In this document: positions 8,946 to 17,844 of the stretch, in pieces
Position numbering within the stretch: position 1 is the first letter of the stretch
Layout: each line of letters begins with the position of its first letter
Source of the DNA: an uncultured Bacillota bacterium
Lineage (GTDB): Bacteria; Bacillota; Clostridia; Lachnospirales; CAG-274
Direction: 5' to 3'
Length of the DNA stretch: 64,000 nucleotides
Assembly: GCA_958426775.1 (NCBI GenBank)
Contig: CATZZP010000002.1
Coordinates: 112,407 to 176,406 of the forward strand
Notes under the pieces: generated by a model
What the model saw: the letters and a program-made list of their open reading frames with translations, nothing else
What the model was told of the DNA's origin: nothing
Database searches by the model: none
Made by a program: the position numbers and the translations under genes

Positions 8946-9764
8946 TTATTTAACGTAAAAAATGATTTTTGTTATATATTCATTCTCATAACGTGATGTA
9001 ATATAGTCGTTAATGCAGAATTCATAGGAGTCTGAAATAATATCTGAATTATTTTCCTTACAATAGCTTAAAAGTCTTTCATAGCTCTCTCCCATAGACA
9101 TATAGTCCCCCAGGTGATAAAGACTGACACACTTGCCCTCGGGCATTTTAATAATTTTTTTTGTCTTATCTGTTTTTTCAATAGGCAGGAAGGCATGGGA
9201 GGCTTTTTCAAACTCACCCTTTAAAATGCGGTCGTAAGGTACAATTACACCGCATTGTAAAAATATAGGTAAATTCTCCTTAAAGCCTTCTGCAAAGCAT
9301 TTTTTAGTGGCTATGCTCACTTCTCTCGGGCTGTAAGGAAACTCCACCTCCTCGCAGTAGAGGTACTGTTCCTGTACAAATTCTGTTTTAATAGGATTTT
9401 CTCCCGACTTAAGGCCCATGGATTGCTCTAACAGGGTGCATTTATGGACTACTCTGCTTTTAATTAAAGCAAGCTCCTGCAGCTGTCGGTCTATTTCCGT
9501 CAACTGTCCTTTGAGAGCAGTAAGACTGGTTTCAAGAGTGTAGCTTTCCATATGCTCCTTAATTTCGCTTAGGGAAAAGCCTATTTTCTTCATTATCAGG
9601 ATTGTATCCAGATAGTCAATCTGATTGGCACTGTAATAGCGGTAGCCGTTGTCAGGGTCAATATAGGCAGGACGAAAAAGCCCGATTTTGTCATAAAAAA
9701 TCAAGGTCTGCTTGGAAATATTCTGATATTTTGAAACCTCTCCTATGGAAAATAAATTTTTCAT
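8946..9764 (-). CDS. MerR-family transcriptional regulator with effector-binding domain
   Basis: A 272-residue regulator. Residues 2-70 are a MerR winged helix (FSIGEVSKYQNISKQTLIFYD, then GYRYYSANQIDYLDTI), residues 75-120 a coiled dimer helix, and the rest a GyrI/BmrR-like C-terminal domain that would bind a small hydrophobic or cationic ligand. The frame is open 28 codons further upstream. The ATG at 9764 is chosen because AGGGGG lies just before it and the family's N-terminus begins here. The gene is divergent from the YitT-like gene, whose promoter has classic MerR geometry (9775-9805), so that promoter is the likely target. The ligand is unknown. Confidence 0.87.
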   Translation of the reverse strand: MKNLFSIGEVSKYQNISKQTLIFYDKIGLFRPAYIDPDNGYRYYSANQIDYLDTILIMKKIGFSLSEIKEHMESYTLETSLTALKGQLTEIDRQLQELALIKSRVVHKCTLLEQSMGLKSGENPIKTEFVQEQYLYCEEVEFPYSPREVSIATKKCFAEGFKENLPIFLQCGVIVPYDRILKGEFEKASHAFLPIEKTDKTKKIIKMPEGKCVSLYHLGDYMSMGESYERLLSYCKENNSDIISDSYEFCINDYITSRYENEYITKIIFYVK

Positions 9765-9774
9765 AAAATCCCCC

Positions 9775-9805
9775 TTGACATTATAGTTACTATATCCTTT
9801 ATTAT
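9775..9805 (+). promoter_or_regulatory. MerR-type promoter with 19-base spacer and operator palindrome
   Basis: TTGACA (9775-9780) and TATTAT (9800-9805) are separated by 19 bases, longer than the normal 17. The spacer holds the perfect palindrome TATAGT-T-ACTATA (9782-9794). Over-long spacers with a central dyad are the hallmark of promoters that MerR proteins activate by DNA distortion. It faces the YitT-like gene. Confidence 0.75.
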
Positions 9806-9872
9806 AACAAATGAAAGAATAATTTACAAGAAAATATAGATTATACATTTTATCTGAGGAAAGGAGTTTAAA

Positions 9873-10505
9873 ATGCTGAGAAAGAACGTTTTAAACAAAA
9901 TTGCTGAGGATTTAACCTGTAAAAAGCTCCTTTTAATTTTTGCAGGAGCTATGATTTGCTCCTTTGGTATTTACAATATTCACCGACAGACCAATATTAC
10001 AGAGGGCGGTGTAATAGGGCTTTTGCTTTTAATAGAGCATTGGCTGGGTATTTCACCGGGGATAATTGCACCTGTATTAGATGCACTGTGTTATATTCTT
10101 GCCCTTAAGTTTTTAGGAGGCAGATTTTTAAGGGTTTCCGTAATATCTACCATAAGCGTCACCCTTTTTTATAATCTGTGGGAGCTTTTTCCGCCCCTGT
10201 TGCCTGACTTATCAGCCTATCCCCTTGTAGCGGCAGTTGCAGGCGGTGTGTTTGTAGGAGTGGGTATAGGGCTTATTATAAGACAGGGAGGCTCAGGGGG
10301 CGGTGATGATGCACTTGCACTTATTATCTCGCGTATTACCAAATGCCGACTTGCAGGAGCCTATCTTATAACGGATATTACGGTGCTTTTGCTTTCTCTT
10401 AGTTATATACCCTTTGCAAGAATAGTATTTTCCCTTATTACGGTAAGTATTTCTTCTTATCTGGTTGACCGTATACAGGGGGTAAAAAGAGTTAATACAG
10501 CTTAA
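9873..10505 (+). CDS. YitT-family membrane protein
   Basis: A 210-residue integral membrane protein with about five to six hydrophobic segments (starting near residues 19, 47, 73, 106 and 160). It carries the YitT signature GGSGGGDDALALIISRITK after the glycine-rich GGVFVGVGIGLIIRQ segment. The function of YitT proteins is not firmly established. It lacks the large C-terminal soluble domain seen in many YitT homologues. It lies under the MerR-type promoter with AAAGGAG before the start, so expression probably follows the MerR ligand; an export role is possible but inferred. Confidence 0.75.
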   Translation: MLRKNVLNKIAEDLTCKKLLLIFAGAMICSFGIYNIHRQTNITEGGVIGLLLLIEHWLGISPGIIAPVLDALCYILALKFLGGRFLRVSVISTISVTLFYNLWELFPPLLPDLSAYPLVAAVAGGVFVGVGIGLIIRQGGSGGGDDALALIISRITKCRLAGAYLITDITVLLLSLSYIPFARIVFSLITVSISSYLVDRIQGVKRVNTA

Positions 10506-10514
10506 TCCAAACAA

Positions 10515-10546
10515 AATGAGGTGCAGGCTTTTGCCTGCACCTCATT
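10515..10546. terminator. Bidirectional terminator
   Basis: Perfect 14-base arms AATGAGGTGCAGGC (10515-10528) and GCCTGCACCTCATT (10533-10546) around TTTT. It lies between the YitT-like gene (+) and the small peptide gene (-) and probably serves both. Confidence 0.85.
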
Positions 10547-10553
10547 GGTTTTA

Positions 10554-10682
10554 TCAGAAATCAATTGTATTAGCCGTTGTTCTCTTAACCTTATCGGCAG
10601 CTAAGTTTGAAACAGTAACCATAGTATTTTCGCCTTCAAAAGCAGTAACTATTATCTGTGGTGTTTCATATGTTTTTTTCAT
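10554..10682 (-). CDS. Small 42-residue peptide gene, unknown function
   Basis: Unrecognised small protein. It reads MKKTYETPQIIVTAFEG at the N-terminus and ends NTIDF. It has no signal peptide, no membrane segment and no cysteine. Support for being real: the SD AAAGGAGGG starts 3 bases after the pectinesterase stop codon, the ATG is 9 bases further on, and the frame ends just before the strong terminator at 10515-10546, so the operon is exactly pectinesterase plus peptide. The opening (K-K-x-Y-E-x-P-x-I) resembles, from memory, short uncharacterised peptides next to secreted-protein genes in gut Clostridia. A precursor peptide, a chaperone-like partner or an unknown role are all possible. 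Confidence 0.65.
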   Translation of the reverse strand: MKKTYETPQIIVTAFEGENTMVTVSNLAADKVKRTTANTIDF

Positions 10683-10703
10683 TTTTAATAGCCCTCCTTT
10701 CGA

Positions 10704-13511
10704 TTATTCGGCATAGGTTAATGCCTCAGATGCATTGCTTACAACATCAAAGGTGTTGTATTTTACGTAAGGCTTAAGTGTAAGGCTTACAGCAGTATCC
10801 ACATTAGTTGCAAAGTTTACGGTGTAGTAGTTTGCATTGTCCTCTGAGTAAACAACGCTGTCGGACATAATGCCCTTAAGACTGCCGTCTGCATTGTAAA
10901 CTGCAAAGCCTGCCTTCTGAACATACTCGTCTGATACAAGAGCTGAGTTAAGTTTACCTACTATTCTGTAAACTACAGTACCGTCATCTTCTATTTCCTT
11001 TGTAGCAGACTGGAACAGGTTTGCTGCTGTTTCGTTTAACGTCTTTAATGTTGTGTTATATACACCTGTGTCCTCAGTCTGTCTTGCAAGCCAGAAGAGA
11101 GTGTTTGTATTAACAGAGCTGCTGATACCTGTAGGTGAGAAGCCATAGTAATTATCTGCTAAGGCTGCGTCAAATCTGGTCTTAGCTGAGCTGTCAATAT
11201 TGTAGCCGTTGATAATAACTGCACTCTGTGAGCCGTCCCATGAACGTGCAAAGTAGATGGGGTTAGCAGAAGTGCCGTCCATAGCAGCTATTGTTAAATT
11301 GTTTGCTACATAGTAGCCGTCGTTGCTGCCATAGTTTCTTGGGCATAAAAGTCTTGCCTTGCTTGTGGTAAACTTTGTGCCGAGTACACCTAATTCAGGG
11401 TTCATTGTACAATCGTTAAGGATAACGGTACCTGAACCGCAGATTGTATCCTGGAAGCCTGTAATTAAACAGTTGTTAAGGGTTAAAGCAGTAGGGTTTT
11501 TAGAACCTGTGTAGATAGTATCTCTTGTTGCAAGGATTGAACAGTTGTTAAAGGTTGCACTTGCTGAAGAAGCCTTATCCTTTGAGTTAATACCTAAAGC
11601 GGTAGCGTTAGAACTACTGCTGGTATTAGGAATCATACCTGTTTCCTCTGCATTGTTCATAATTGTAATGTTGTTTGCAACAAAGCCGTTAGCGTTTACA
11701 AGGAGGGTGTCGCCGTGGAAGCCCTTTGCACCTGCTGCCTGCTCGTTGTCGTTATCCCAGATGATAACCTTTGTCTTGTCACCGCTTGCACTTTCAATAG
11801 TGATATTGTCAGTATCTACGGTAACACCTGTAAGCTCGTGATAGCTGCCGTCGGCAATAACAATCTTATCGCCTGCTACAGCAGCGTCAACAGCTGACTG
11901 AACTGTCTTATACACATTATAGCCTGTTGTAGGAGTATAGCCTACATATAAGTTGGCTGTGTCTGAGCCTGCAGGAACAGCACTGCCGTTAAGAGTAGCT
12001 GTTACTTCGTAAGCTGTTACATCGGATGTAATTGTAACAGGACTGCCTGTTACCGTGTAGCCAAGCACCTCAATCTGAGCCTCGCCTACCATAATAACAT
12101 CGCCGGTAAAGTCTGCAACACCATTTGCTATGGTTGTATCAAATTGGTTCTTTGAGGAGTCGGTCAAAATAACAATATCGCCGTCCTCAGCACCCGCAGC
12201 TGTAATTTGAACACCAGTGTTGCCGTAAACAAGCTCGGGAATTTCACTTTTTTCTATAGTATTAACACTAATGTAAGGAAGATAAATCTGTCCGCTTGCT
12301 GTTAAGGTAATAGTAGCCTGTTCTGTGCCTGTGTAGTAAATAGTCTTTACGTTTGCAGGGTCTGATGCGTACTTGCCGCCCTTTGTATTAAAGGTGGTAT
12401 TTACAATACCGTCGGCATCGGCATATTCAGCAGCTGCATCTGTTGAGCTGAGGCTGAATACTCCGCCGTAGTCATTCATACCAAGGTTGATTACAGCAGG
12501 AGCAACTACATCCTTAAGCTCGATAGTAAAGTTATTACCTACAACGCCATAGCCTGAGTTATGAGTTTTAACAGTACCGATTTTTACATCATAGTCCTCA
12601 GCAGCTGTAGTTGAAGCAACACCCTTTGTAATATAGAAGGTATTGTTGCCGTCAGCTGATGTAATAATGTTACCGTTCATAAAGTCAAGGGAGATATTAG
12701 TAACCTCAACCTCTGTCAGGGCAACACTTGGAGTTGTGTTGCTTGCATCAGCCGTAAATGTACCCTTGTAGGTCTTTTCGCCGTCTGTGTAAACTACATT
12801 ACAAACAGTACCCTCAGAAAGAGGAATGCCCTCTGTTACGCTATACTCAGTACCGTTTACTGTAACAGTACCCTCTGTAAGAGCTGCACCGTTAACAATG
12901 TACTGTGGCATATACTCTGCAGATTTTTCAACAGTTACTCTGTAAATATATGATTTTGCACCATAAACATTAATGTTATATATACCTGCTGTAGGTGCCA
13001 TATATTCTGTTATACTGCCGCTGCCCTCAAGGGCAGCATTGTCATAGCCTATAGAGGTATCAGCGGTATTGTAAATTTCAAGACCGTATTCACCTGAGTA
13101 TGAAGCTGTACTTGATACAACAGTGATAACATCACCGGCATTTACATCTATCTGAAGCATTCTGCCTGTATCACCCTTTGCTCTTGTACCGTTTGTGTTA
13201 AAGTAACCTGTATAGGTTGTACCTAAAATATCTACTGACTTGCTCCAGTAAATTCTAGCCTTTCCGTCAGAGGATACAAAGGTAAGGTCGCCTACGGTAT
13301 AGGTGCCTCCGGCAGCTTGATTTGAGCCGTTTGGTATTCCCCATTCTGTATAGGTTGCCTCTGAAATAAGAGAGCCTTCGGCAAAGCCAAAGTCGTATAT
13401 GCCATAGTTACCTGCGGCAAATACATTGCTTACATTCATTACTAATACACAGGAGCATATCATAACAAATGCAAGTATTGAGCTTAAAGCTCTTTTGAGT
13501 TTGTTGTTCAT
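10704..13511 (-). CDS. Secreted pectinesterase (CE8) with N-terminal CBM-like modules
   Basis: A 935-residue extracellular enzyme expected to remove methyl esters from homogalacturonan. A signal peptide covers residues 1-32 (core ILAFVMICSCVLVMNVS, end VFAAG). Residues about 35-195 and 270-425 look like beta-sandwich carbohydrate-binding modules, closing with IYRVTVE and IYLPYISV. The catalytic right-handed beta-helix starts near residue 537 with YKTVQSAVDAA, continues through FVANNITIMNN, ATRDTIYTG and the family motif GFQDTICGSG (about 685), and ends with FARSWDGS in place of the usual LGRPW-like motif. There is no dockerin or cell-wall anchor, so it is probably released. A promoter and a structured leader lie upstream; a 42-residue peptide gene follows directly. 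Confidence 0.88.
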   Translation of the reverse strand: MNNKLKRALSSILAFVMICSCVLVMNVSNVFAAGNYGIYDFGFAEGSLISEATYTEWGIPNGSNQAAGGTYTVGDLTFVSSDGKARIYWSKSVDILGTTYTGYFNTNGTRAKGDTGRMLQIDVNAGDVITVVSSTASYSGEYGLEIYNTADTSIGYDNAALEGSGSITEYMAPTAGIYNINVYGAKSYIYRVTVEKSAEYMPQYIVNGAALTEGTVTVNGTEYSVTEGIPLSEGTVCNVVYTDGEKTYKGTFTADASNTTPSVALTEVEVTNISLDFMNGNIITSADGNNTFYITKGVASTTAAEDYDVKIGTVKTHNSGYGVVGNNFTIELKDVVAPAVINLGMNDYGGVFSLSSTDAAAEYADADGIVNTTFNTKGGKYASDPANVKTIYYTGTEQATITLTASGQIYLPYISVNTIEKSEIPELVYGNTGVQITAAGAEDGDIVILTDSSKNQFDTTIANGVADFTGDVIMVGEAQIEVLGYTVTGSPVTITSDVTAYEVTATLNGSAVPAGSDTANLYVGYTPTTGYNVYKTVQSAVDAAVAGDKIVIADGSYHELTGVTVDTDNITIESASGDKTKVIIWDNDNEQAAGAKGFHGDTLLVNANGFVANNITIMNNAEETGMIPNTSSSSNATALGINSKDKASSASATFNNCSILATRDTIYTGSKNPTALTLNNCLITGFQDTICGSGTVILNDCTMNPELGVLGTKFTTSKARLLCPRNYGSNDGYYVANNLTIAAMDGTSANPIYFARSWDGSQSAVIINGYNIDSSAKTRFDAALADNYYGFSPTGISSSVNTNTLFWLARQTEDTGVYNTTLKTLNETAANLFQSATKEIEDDGTVVYRIVGKLNSALVSDEYVQKAGFAVYNADGSLKGIMSDSVVYSEDNANYYTVNFATNVDTAVSLTLKPYVKYNTFDVVSNASEALTYAE

Positions 13512-13551
13512 TGTGTTTTCTCCTTCCTTTTTGAAAACTATGCCTTAGTTT

Positions 13552-13566
13552 AAGGCTATAATTTTT
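13552..13566 (-). promoter_or_regulatory. Leader hairpin before the pectinesterase
   Basis: GCCTTA-AAC-TAAGGC on the minus strand, a 6-base-pair stem between the structured leader and the ribosome site. It is not followed by a T-run, so it is not a simple terminator. Confidence 0.4.
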
Positions 13567-13571
13567 TTAAT

Positions 13572-13646
13572 ATGGTCCCCTATCGGAGATGTGCGTACAA
13601 CTAAGCCCCATAATTAAGCCCTTCGGCTTTTTTCGAGGACTTCCAT
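13572..13646 (-). ncRNA. Structured 5' leader of the pectinesterase mRNA (unrecognised, riboswitch-like)
   Basis: Read on the minus strand, this stretch starts about 10 bases after the predicted transcription start. An outer stem can form between ATGGAAGTCCT (13646-13636) and GGGGACCAT (13580-13572). Inside are a perfect hairpin AAGCC-GAAG-GGCTT (13629-13616) and a second arm GGGG/CTCC enclosing a 17-base loop. This compact two-hairpin domain before the coding region resembles a riboswitch in layout, but I match it to no known class. Confidence 0.4.
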
Positions 13647-13662
13647 TGTACATTATGTATTT

Positions 13663-13691
13663 AGTATATATCCATTTTTTGTAAATGTCAA
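13663..13691 (-). promoter_or_regulatory. Promoter of the pectinesterase operon
   Basis: Minus strand TTGACA (13691-13686), a 17-base spacer and TATACT (13668-13663). This is a near-consensus sigma-A promoter giving a ~145-base leader. Confidence 0.75.
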
Positions 13692-13775
13692 TTAAATTAA
13701 GATATACAATCGTTTATATGTAAAAATTGTACAATTGAAGATTGCATGCATAGGTAATAACTTACAAATGCAAAA

Positions 13776-13799
13776 ACTCCCTCCGTTACGGGAGGGAGT
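13776..13799 (-). terminator. Terminator of the glgC-glgD operon
   Basis: Arms ACTCCCTCC (13776-13784) and GGAGGGAGT (13791-13799). On the minus strand the stem is followed by TTTTTGCATTTG. Confidence 0.8.
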
Positions 13800-13826
13800 A
13801 AAATCATCAACTATTATAATATGTTA

Positions 13827-14939
13827 TTAAACTATTTCGCCCTTTGCAATTACAATAGGGTTATCAGGCTCACCTATAACTGACTTGCCGTCGCTGACCA
13901 CAACCTCTTTATCAATAATTGCATATTTAACGGTACAGCCCTTGCCTATGTAGCTTGACTCCATAATAACGGAGTTTTCAACAGCAGAGCCTTCCCCTAC
14001 AAACACCTTGCGGAAAAGGATTGAGTTCTTAACGGAGCCGTCTATAATTGTACCGCTTGCTACAAGGGTGTTTTTAACGTCTGCCGTTACGTTATACTTT
14101 GCAGGCGGCTCGTCCTTTGGCTTTGTGTCAATATATGGCTGTGTAGTAAGTAAGGAGCGTACCTCAGGCTTAAGAAAGTCCATATTAGCCTTCATATAAG
14201 CGTTAATACTGTTAAGAGTTGTCCAGTAGCCCTCATACTTGTAGCCGTAAACATTAAGCTCCTTGCGGTTGCGTATAATAACGTCCTTTACAAGGTCATA
14301 TCTGCCGTTTGGTATAGTGTCCTCTAAAAGCTTTATTAAAAGGCTTCTGCTGATAATATATATACCAAGGGAGGCAATAGAGCTTTTTGGCTCAACGGGC
14401 TTTTCCTCAAAGTGGGTAAGCTTGCCGTTTTCATCAAGCTCCATAACACCGAAGTCACGTATATCCTTATCGGTGCCTGCTAAGTCCTTGCATACAATAG
14501 TAATATCAGCACCCTTTTCAAGGTGGGCATTAAGCACATCATGGAAGTCCATTTTATAAATTGCATCACCTGAGGCAATGATTACATAAGGCTCGTTACT
14601 TCTTTTAAGAAAGCTTATGTTCTGATAAATTGAATCTGCCGTGCCTCTGAACCAAAAGCTGTTGTCATTTGAAAGGAAGGGGGTAAATATAAACAAGCCG
14701 CCTTGCTTTCTGCCCAAATCCCACCATTTAGCCGATGATAAATGGTCATGTAAGGAGCGTGAATTATACTGAGTGATAACTGCTACCTTTTTGATATTGG
14801 AGTTTGACATATTGCTAAGGGAAAAGTCTATTGCCCTGAAGGAGCTTGCTACGGGCATAGCGGAGATTGCACGCAGGGTACAAAGGCTTTTAAGCCTTTC
14901 ACTGTTACCGCCTGCCATAATTATACCGATTGCTCTCAT
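13827..14939 (-). CDS. glgD: Glucose-1-phosphate adenylyltransferase subunit GlgD
   Basis: Regulatory or non-catalytic partner of GlgC in ADP-glucose synthesis for glycogen. It is 370 residues long: nucleotidyltransferase domain first (IIMAGGNSERL, where the catalytic subunit has a GGQGSRLG loop), then left-handed beta-helix repeats with isoleucine-rich hexapeptides such as VENSVIMESSYIGKGCTV. It overlaps glgC by 4 bases (ATGA), so the pair is translationally coupled. The altered loop next to a canonical GlgC is what distinguishes GlgD. Confidence 0.92.
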   Translation of the reverse strand: MRAIGIIMAGGNSERLKSLCTLRAISAMPVASSFRAIDFSLSNMSNSNIKKVAVITQYNSRSLHDHLSSAKWWDLGRKQGGLFIFTPFLSNDNSFWFRGTADSIYQNISFLKRSNEPYVIIASGDAIYKMDFHDVLNAHLEKGADITIVCKDLAGTDKDIRDFGVMELDENGKLTHFEEKPVEPKSSIASLGIYIISRSLLIKLLEDTIPNGRYDLVKDVIIRNRKELNVYGYKYEGYWTTLNSINAYMKANMDFLKPEVRSLLTTQPYIDTKPKDEPPAKYNVTADVKNTLVASGTIIDGSVKNSILFRKVFVGEGSAVENSVIMESSYIGKGCTVKYAIIDKEVVVSDGKSVIGEPDNPIVIAKGEIV

Positions 14940-16219
14940 AAGCTCGCCTCCTTTTTAATAATAACGGCTTTGCCGCTTTCAAGCTTGTTGTCAACATAGT
15001 CCGATGTAGCGGTTTTGCCGTAAATTACACAGTTTTTGCCTATTGTAAGGTCGCTTGGCACATAGGTGTTACTGCCTATAACGGTAATGCCTGTGTTATA
15101 AATCTTAGGCTTTTCTTCATTAGGGATATTTTCCCCGATGCCCATGGTTACGTTTTGACCTATTTCGGTGTCCTGGTCAATAATACAGCGGTCAATTACA
15201 CAGCCTTTGCGAATAACGCAGTTTTCCATAATAATTGAGTCGCGTACAACAGCACCCTCTTCAATAATAACGCTTGTGCCTATAACAGAATGGGTTACCT
15301 CGCCTAAGATGCTACAGCCCTCGGAGATAATGCTGGTATGTATTTTAGCATTTGCACCTGTGTACTGGGGAAGCTGTGATTCATTGTTGGTATATATCTT
15401 CCAGAAGTCCTGATAAAGGTTAAACTTAGGCAGGGTTTCAATAAGCTCCATATTAGCTGCCCAGTAGGACTCTATTGTACCAACGTCCTTCCAGTAGTCC
15501 TTAAAGCGGTAAGCATAAAGGGTAGCACCCTCGTTTAAGAGCATAGGTATAATATGCTTGCCAAAGTCGCTGTCTGCATGGATTTTGTTGTCCTCAATTA
15601 AGGCAGAGCGAAGCTTTTGCCATGTAAATATGTAGATACCCATACTTGCTAAATTGCTTTTTGGATTTTCGGGCTTTTCCTCAAATTCATAAATTTTATC
15701 GTTTTCGTCCGCATTCATAATACCGAAGCGGCTTGCCTCCTCCATGGATACCTCCAGAACGGCAATGGTTACATCGCAGTTATTCTTTTTATGGAAGTCA
15801 AGCATAGCTGAGTAGTCCATTTTATAGATATGGTCGCCTGAAAGAATAAGCACATATTCAGGGTCATAAGCATCTATATAAGGTATGTTCTGATAGATGG
15901 CATTTGCCGTGCCTGAATACCACTCACCCTGCTCTCCGCCCTTTACGTGTGGGGCAAGGATAGATGCACCGCCGTTTTTGCGGTCTAAATCCCATGGGAT
16001 ACCTATACCTATATGCTGATTAAGGGTTAAGGGTTGATATTGTGTAAGTACGCCTACGGTATCTACACCGGAGTTGACGCAGTTACTCATAGGAAAGTCG
16101 ATAATACGATACTTGCCGCCAAAGGCAACAGCAGGTTTTGCCTTGTCACTGGTTAATATGCCTAAGCGACTACCCTGTCCACCTGCAAGCAGCATAGCTA
16201 ACATTTCTTTTTTACGCAT
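14936..16219 (-). CDS. glgC: Glucose-1-phosphate adenylyltransferase
   Basis: Catalytic ADP-glucose pyrophosphorylase, the committed step of glycogen synthesis. Seen: MLLAGGQGSRLG nucleotide loop, KPAVAFGGKYRIIDFPMSNC, the LSGDHIYKMDY metal/sugar site and FEEKP, then a C-terminal beta-helix. The start is set at 16219 (MRKKEMLAM), because GGAGGGATTGAA precedes it and the 18 extra upstream codons are not family-like; this gives 427 residues. It is first in a two-gene operon with glgD. The glycogen synthase and branching genes are not in the window. Confidence 0.94.
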   Translation of the reverse strand: MRKKEMLAMLLAGGQGSRLGILTSDKAKPAVAFGGKYRIIDFPMSNCVNSGVDTVGVLTQYQPLTLNQHIGIGIPWDLDRKNGGASILAPHVKGGEQGEWYSGTANAIYQNIPYIDAYDPEYVLILSGDHIYKMDYSAMLDFHKKNNCDVTIAVLEVSMEEASRFGIMNADENDKIYEFEEKPENPKSNLASMGIYIFTWQKLRSALIEDNKIHADSDFGKHIIPMLLNEGATLYAYRFKDYWKDVGTIESYWAANMELIETLPKFNLYQDFWKIYTNNESQLPQYTGANAKIHTSIISEGCSILGEVTHSVIGTSVIIEEGAVVRDSIIMENCVIRKGCVIDRCIIDQDTEIGQNVTMGIGENIPNEEKPKIYNTGITVIGSNTYVPSDLTIGKNCVIYGKTATSDYVDNKLESGKAVIIKKEASL

Positions 16220-16335
16220 TTCAATCCCTCCGTTCAATGCATTTATATTTACCTTTATAATACCATATTTCATTGGTAGATTACAACAAAAAAAAGAAAA
16301 AAATAGTAAAAAAATTATTAAAACAATATAACAAA

Positions 16336-16364
16336 ATTATACAAAATTTCCTTTTTATGTTAAA
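16336..16364 (-). promoter_or_regulatory. Possible promoter of glgCD
   Basis: Minus strand TTTAAC (16364-16359), 17-base spacer and TATAAT (16341-16336). The -35 box is poor, but the -10 is perfect. Confidence 0.45.
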
Positions 16365-16410
16365 TTTAACCATCAATTAAGGACGGTCAACTATATGTAG
16401 GTAAATCTGC

Positions 16411-16438
16411 TTGAATTTTACGGCAGATAGGGTATAAT
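16411..16438 (+). promoter_or_regulatory. Promoter of murC
   Basis: TTGAAT (16411-16416), 16-base spacer, TATAAT (16433-16438), about 35 bases before the start. Confidence 0.6.
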
Positions 16439-16476
16439 AATAAATAAAAGCATAATTTTCAGGAAGGTCGTTAGGT

Positions 16477-17841
16477 ATGAAAAATTTATCCCAATATAAA
16501 AAAATTCACTTTATCGGTATAGGCGGTATAAGTATGTCATCTTTGGCAGAAATTCTTTTAAACAGAGGCTATGAGATAAGCGGCTCTGACAGCTGTCAGT
16601 CTGCCGTAACAGATAAGCTTAGCTCAATAGGCATTAAGGTAGCTATAGGACAGAGGGAAGAAAATATTGCAAAGGACTGTGACCTTGCTGTATATACTGC
16701 CGCTGTGTCAGAGGATAATCCGGAGCTTGCAGAGGCAAGAAAAAGAGGTATTGATACAATTGACAGAGCTGAATTAGTGGGTATGATGATGCTTTCCTAT
16801 AAATATCCCGTATCTGTTGCAGGTACTCACGGTAAAACAACAACCTCCTCAATGGTATCGGAAATTTTTATTGAGGCAGGTGTGGACCCTACCGTATCCA
16901 TAGGCGGTATGATGCCCTCTATAGGCGGTAATTATCGTGTAGGCGGCAGGGATTATTTCGTTCTTGAAACCTGCGAATATAAGGACAGCTTTTTAAAGTT
17001 TAATCCTCACAGTGCCATAATACTTAATATTGACAGGGACCATACCGATTACTTTAAGACCATGGACCAAATGTATCAATCATTTAATTCCTTTATTAAA
17101 AGGATACCTGATGATGGCTTTCTTGTAATTAACAAGGATATTACAAACAAGGTAACAGAGGGCTTTAACGGCAGGGTAATTACCTACGGCAAGGACAGCA
17201 AGGCAGATTGGTATGCCGAGGATATAAGCTATAACGATTTGGGTTACGGCAGCTACAACGCTGTGTATAAGGGTGAAAAAATTGCACGGGTGGAGCTTTC
17301 CGTACCAGGTGAGCATAATGTGTATAACTCACTAAGCGCCGTTGCACTTTGCAGGGAATACGGATTGCCTCTCGATGCAATCTTAAAGGGTATAAAAAAA
17401 TACTGCGGTACAGACAGACGCTTTCAGTACAAGGGCAGCTTTAACAATGTAAGAGTAATTGACGATTATGCACATCACCCTACGGAGATTAAGGCAACCA
17501 TAGGCAGTGCAAGGAAGAATGAAATAAATAAATTATGGATTTGCTTCCAGCCTCATACCTATACAAGAACATATGATTTATTGGAGGAATTTGCCTCTGC
17601 ACTTTCGGGAGCAGATGTAGTGGTGCTTGTGGATATTTATGCCTCGAGAGAAAAGGATACGGGCTTGGTATCCTCCGCAGATTTACAAAAAAGGATAGAA
17701 GCTCTCGGCACAAAGGCGTACTATATAGGGGATATGGCAGAAGCGAAAAAATTTTTGGCGGAAAATTGCTCTCCACAGGATATGTTGATAACTATGGGTG
17801 CAGGAGATGTGTTTAAAGTGGGGGAAGCCTTGGTAAAATAA
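16477..17841 (+). CDS. murC: UDP-N-acetylmuramate--L-alanine ligase
   Basis: Adds L-alanine to UDP-MurNAc in cytoplasmic peptidoglycan synthesis, using ATP. The 454-residue length is normal. Seen: the N-terminal UDP-binding motif HFIGIGGISMSSLAEIL, the P-loop GTHGKTTTSSM near residue 115, the ETCEYKDSFL segment, LNIDRDHTDYF, and DDYAHHPTEI in the ligase C-domain. The gene stands alone, outside a division/cell-wall cluster, as in several Clostridia. It is followed at once by a DnaA-box cluster and a terminator. Confidence 0.96.
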   Translation: MKNLSQYKKIHFIGIGGISMSSLAEILLNRGYEISGSDSCQSAVTDKLSSIGIKVAIGQREENIAKDCDLAVYTAAVSEDNPELAEARKRGIDTIDRAELVGMMMLSYKYPVSVAGTHGKTTTSSMVSEIFIEAGVDPTVSIGGMMPSIGGNYRVGGRDYFVLETCEYKDSFLKFNPHSAIILNIDRDHTDYFKTMDQMYQSFNSFIKRIPDDGFLVINKDITNKVTEGFNGRVITYGKDSKADWYAEDISYNDLGYGSYNAVYKGEKIARVELSVPGEHNVYNSLSAVALCREYGLPLDAILKGIKKYCGTDRRFQYKGSFNNVRVIDDYAHHPTEIKATIGSARKNEINKLWICFQPHTYTRTYDLLEEFASALSGADVVVLVDIYASREKDTGLVSSADLQKRIEALGTKAYYIGDMAEAKKFLAENCSPQDMLITMGAGDVFKVGEALVK

Positions 17842-17844
17842 GAG

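Noticed and set aside
10516..10716. Plus-strand open frame of 66 codons over the small-peptide region
   Set aside because: It lies antisense to the small peptide gene and has no ribosome site; the minus-strand gene has a perfect one.
13614..13632. Plus-strand hairpin AAGCC-CTTC-GGCTT with T-run, looks like a terminator
   Set aside because: No plus-strand gene upstream ends here; it is the reverse of the pectinesterase leader hairpin.
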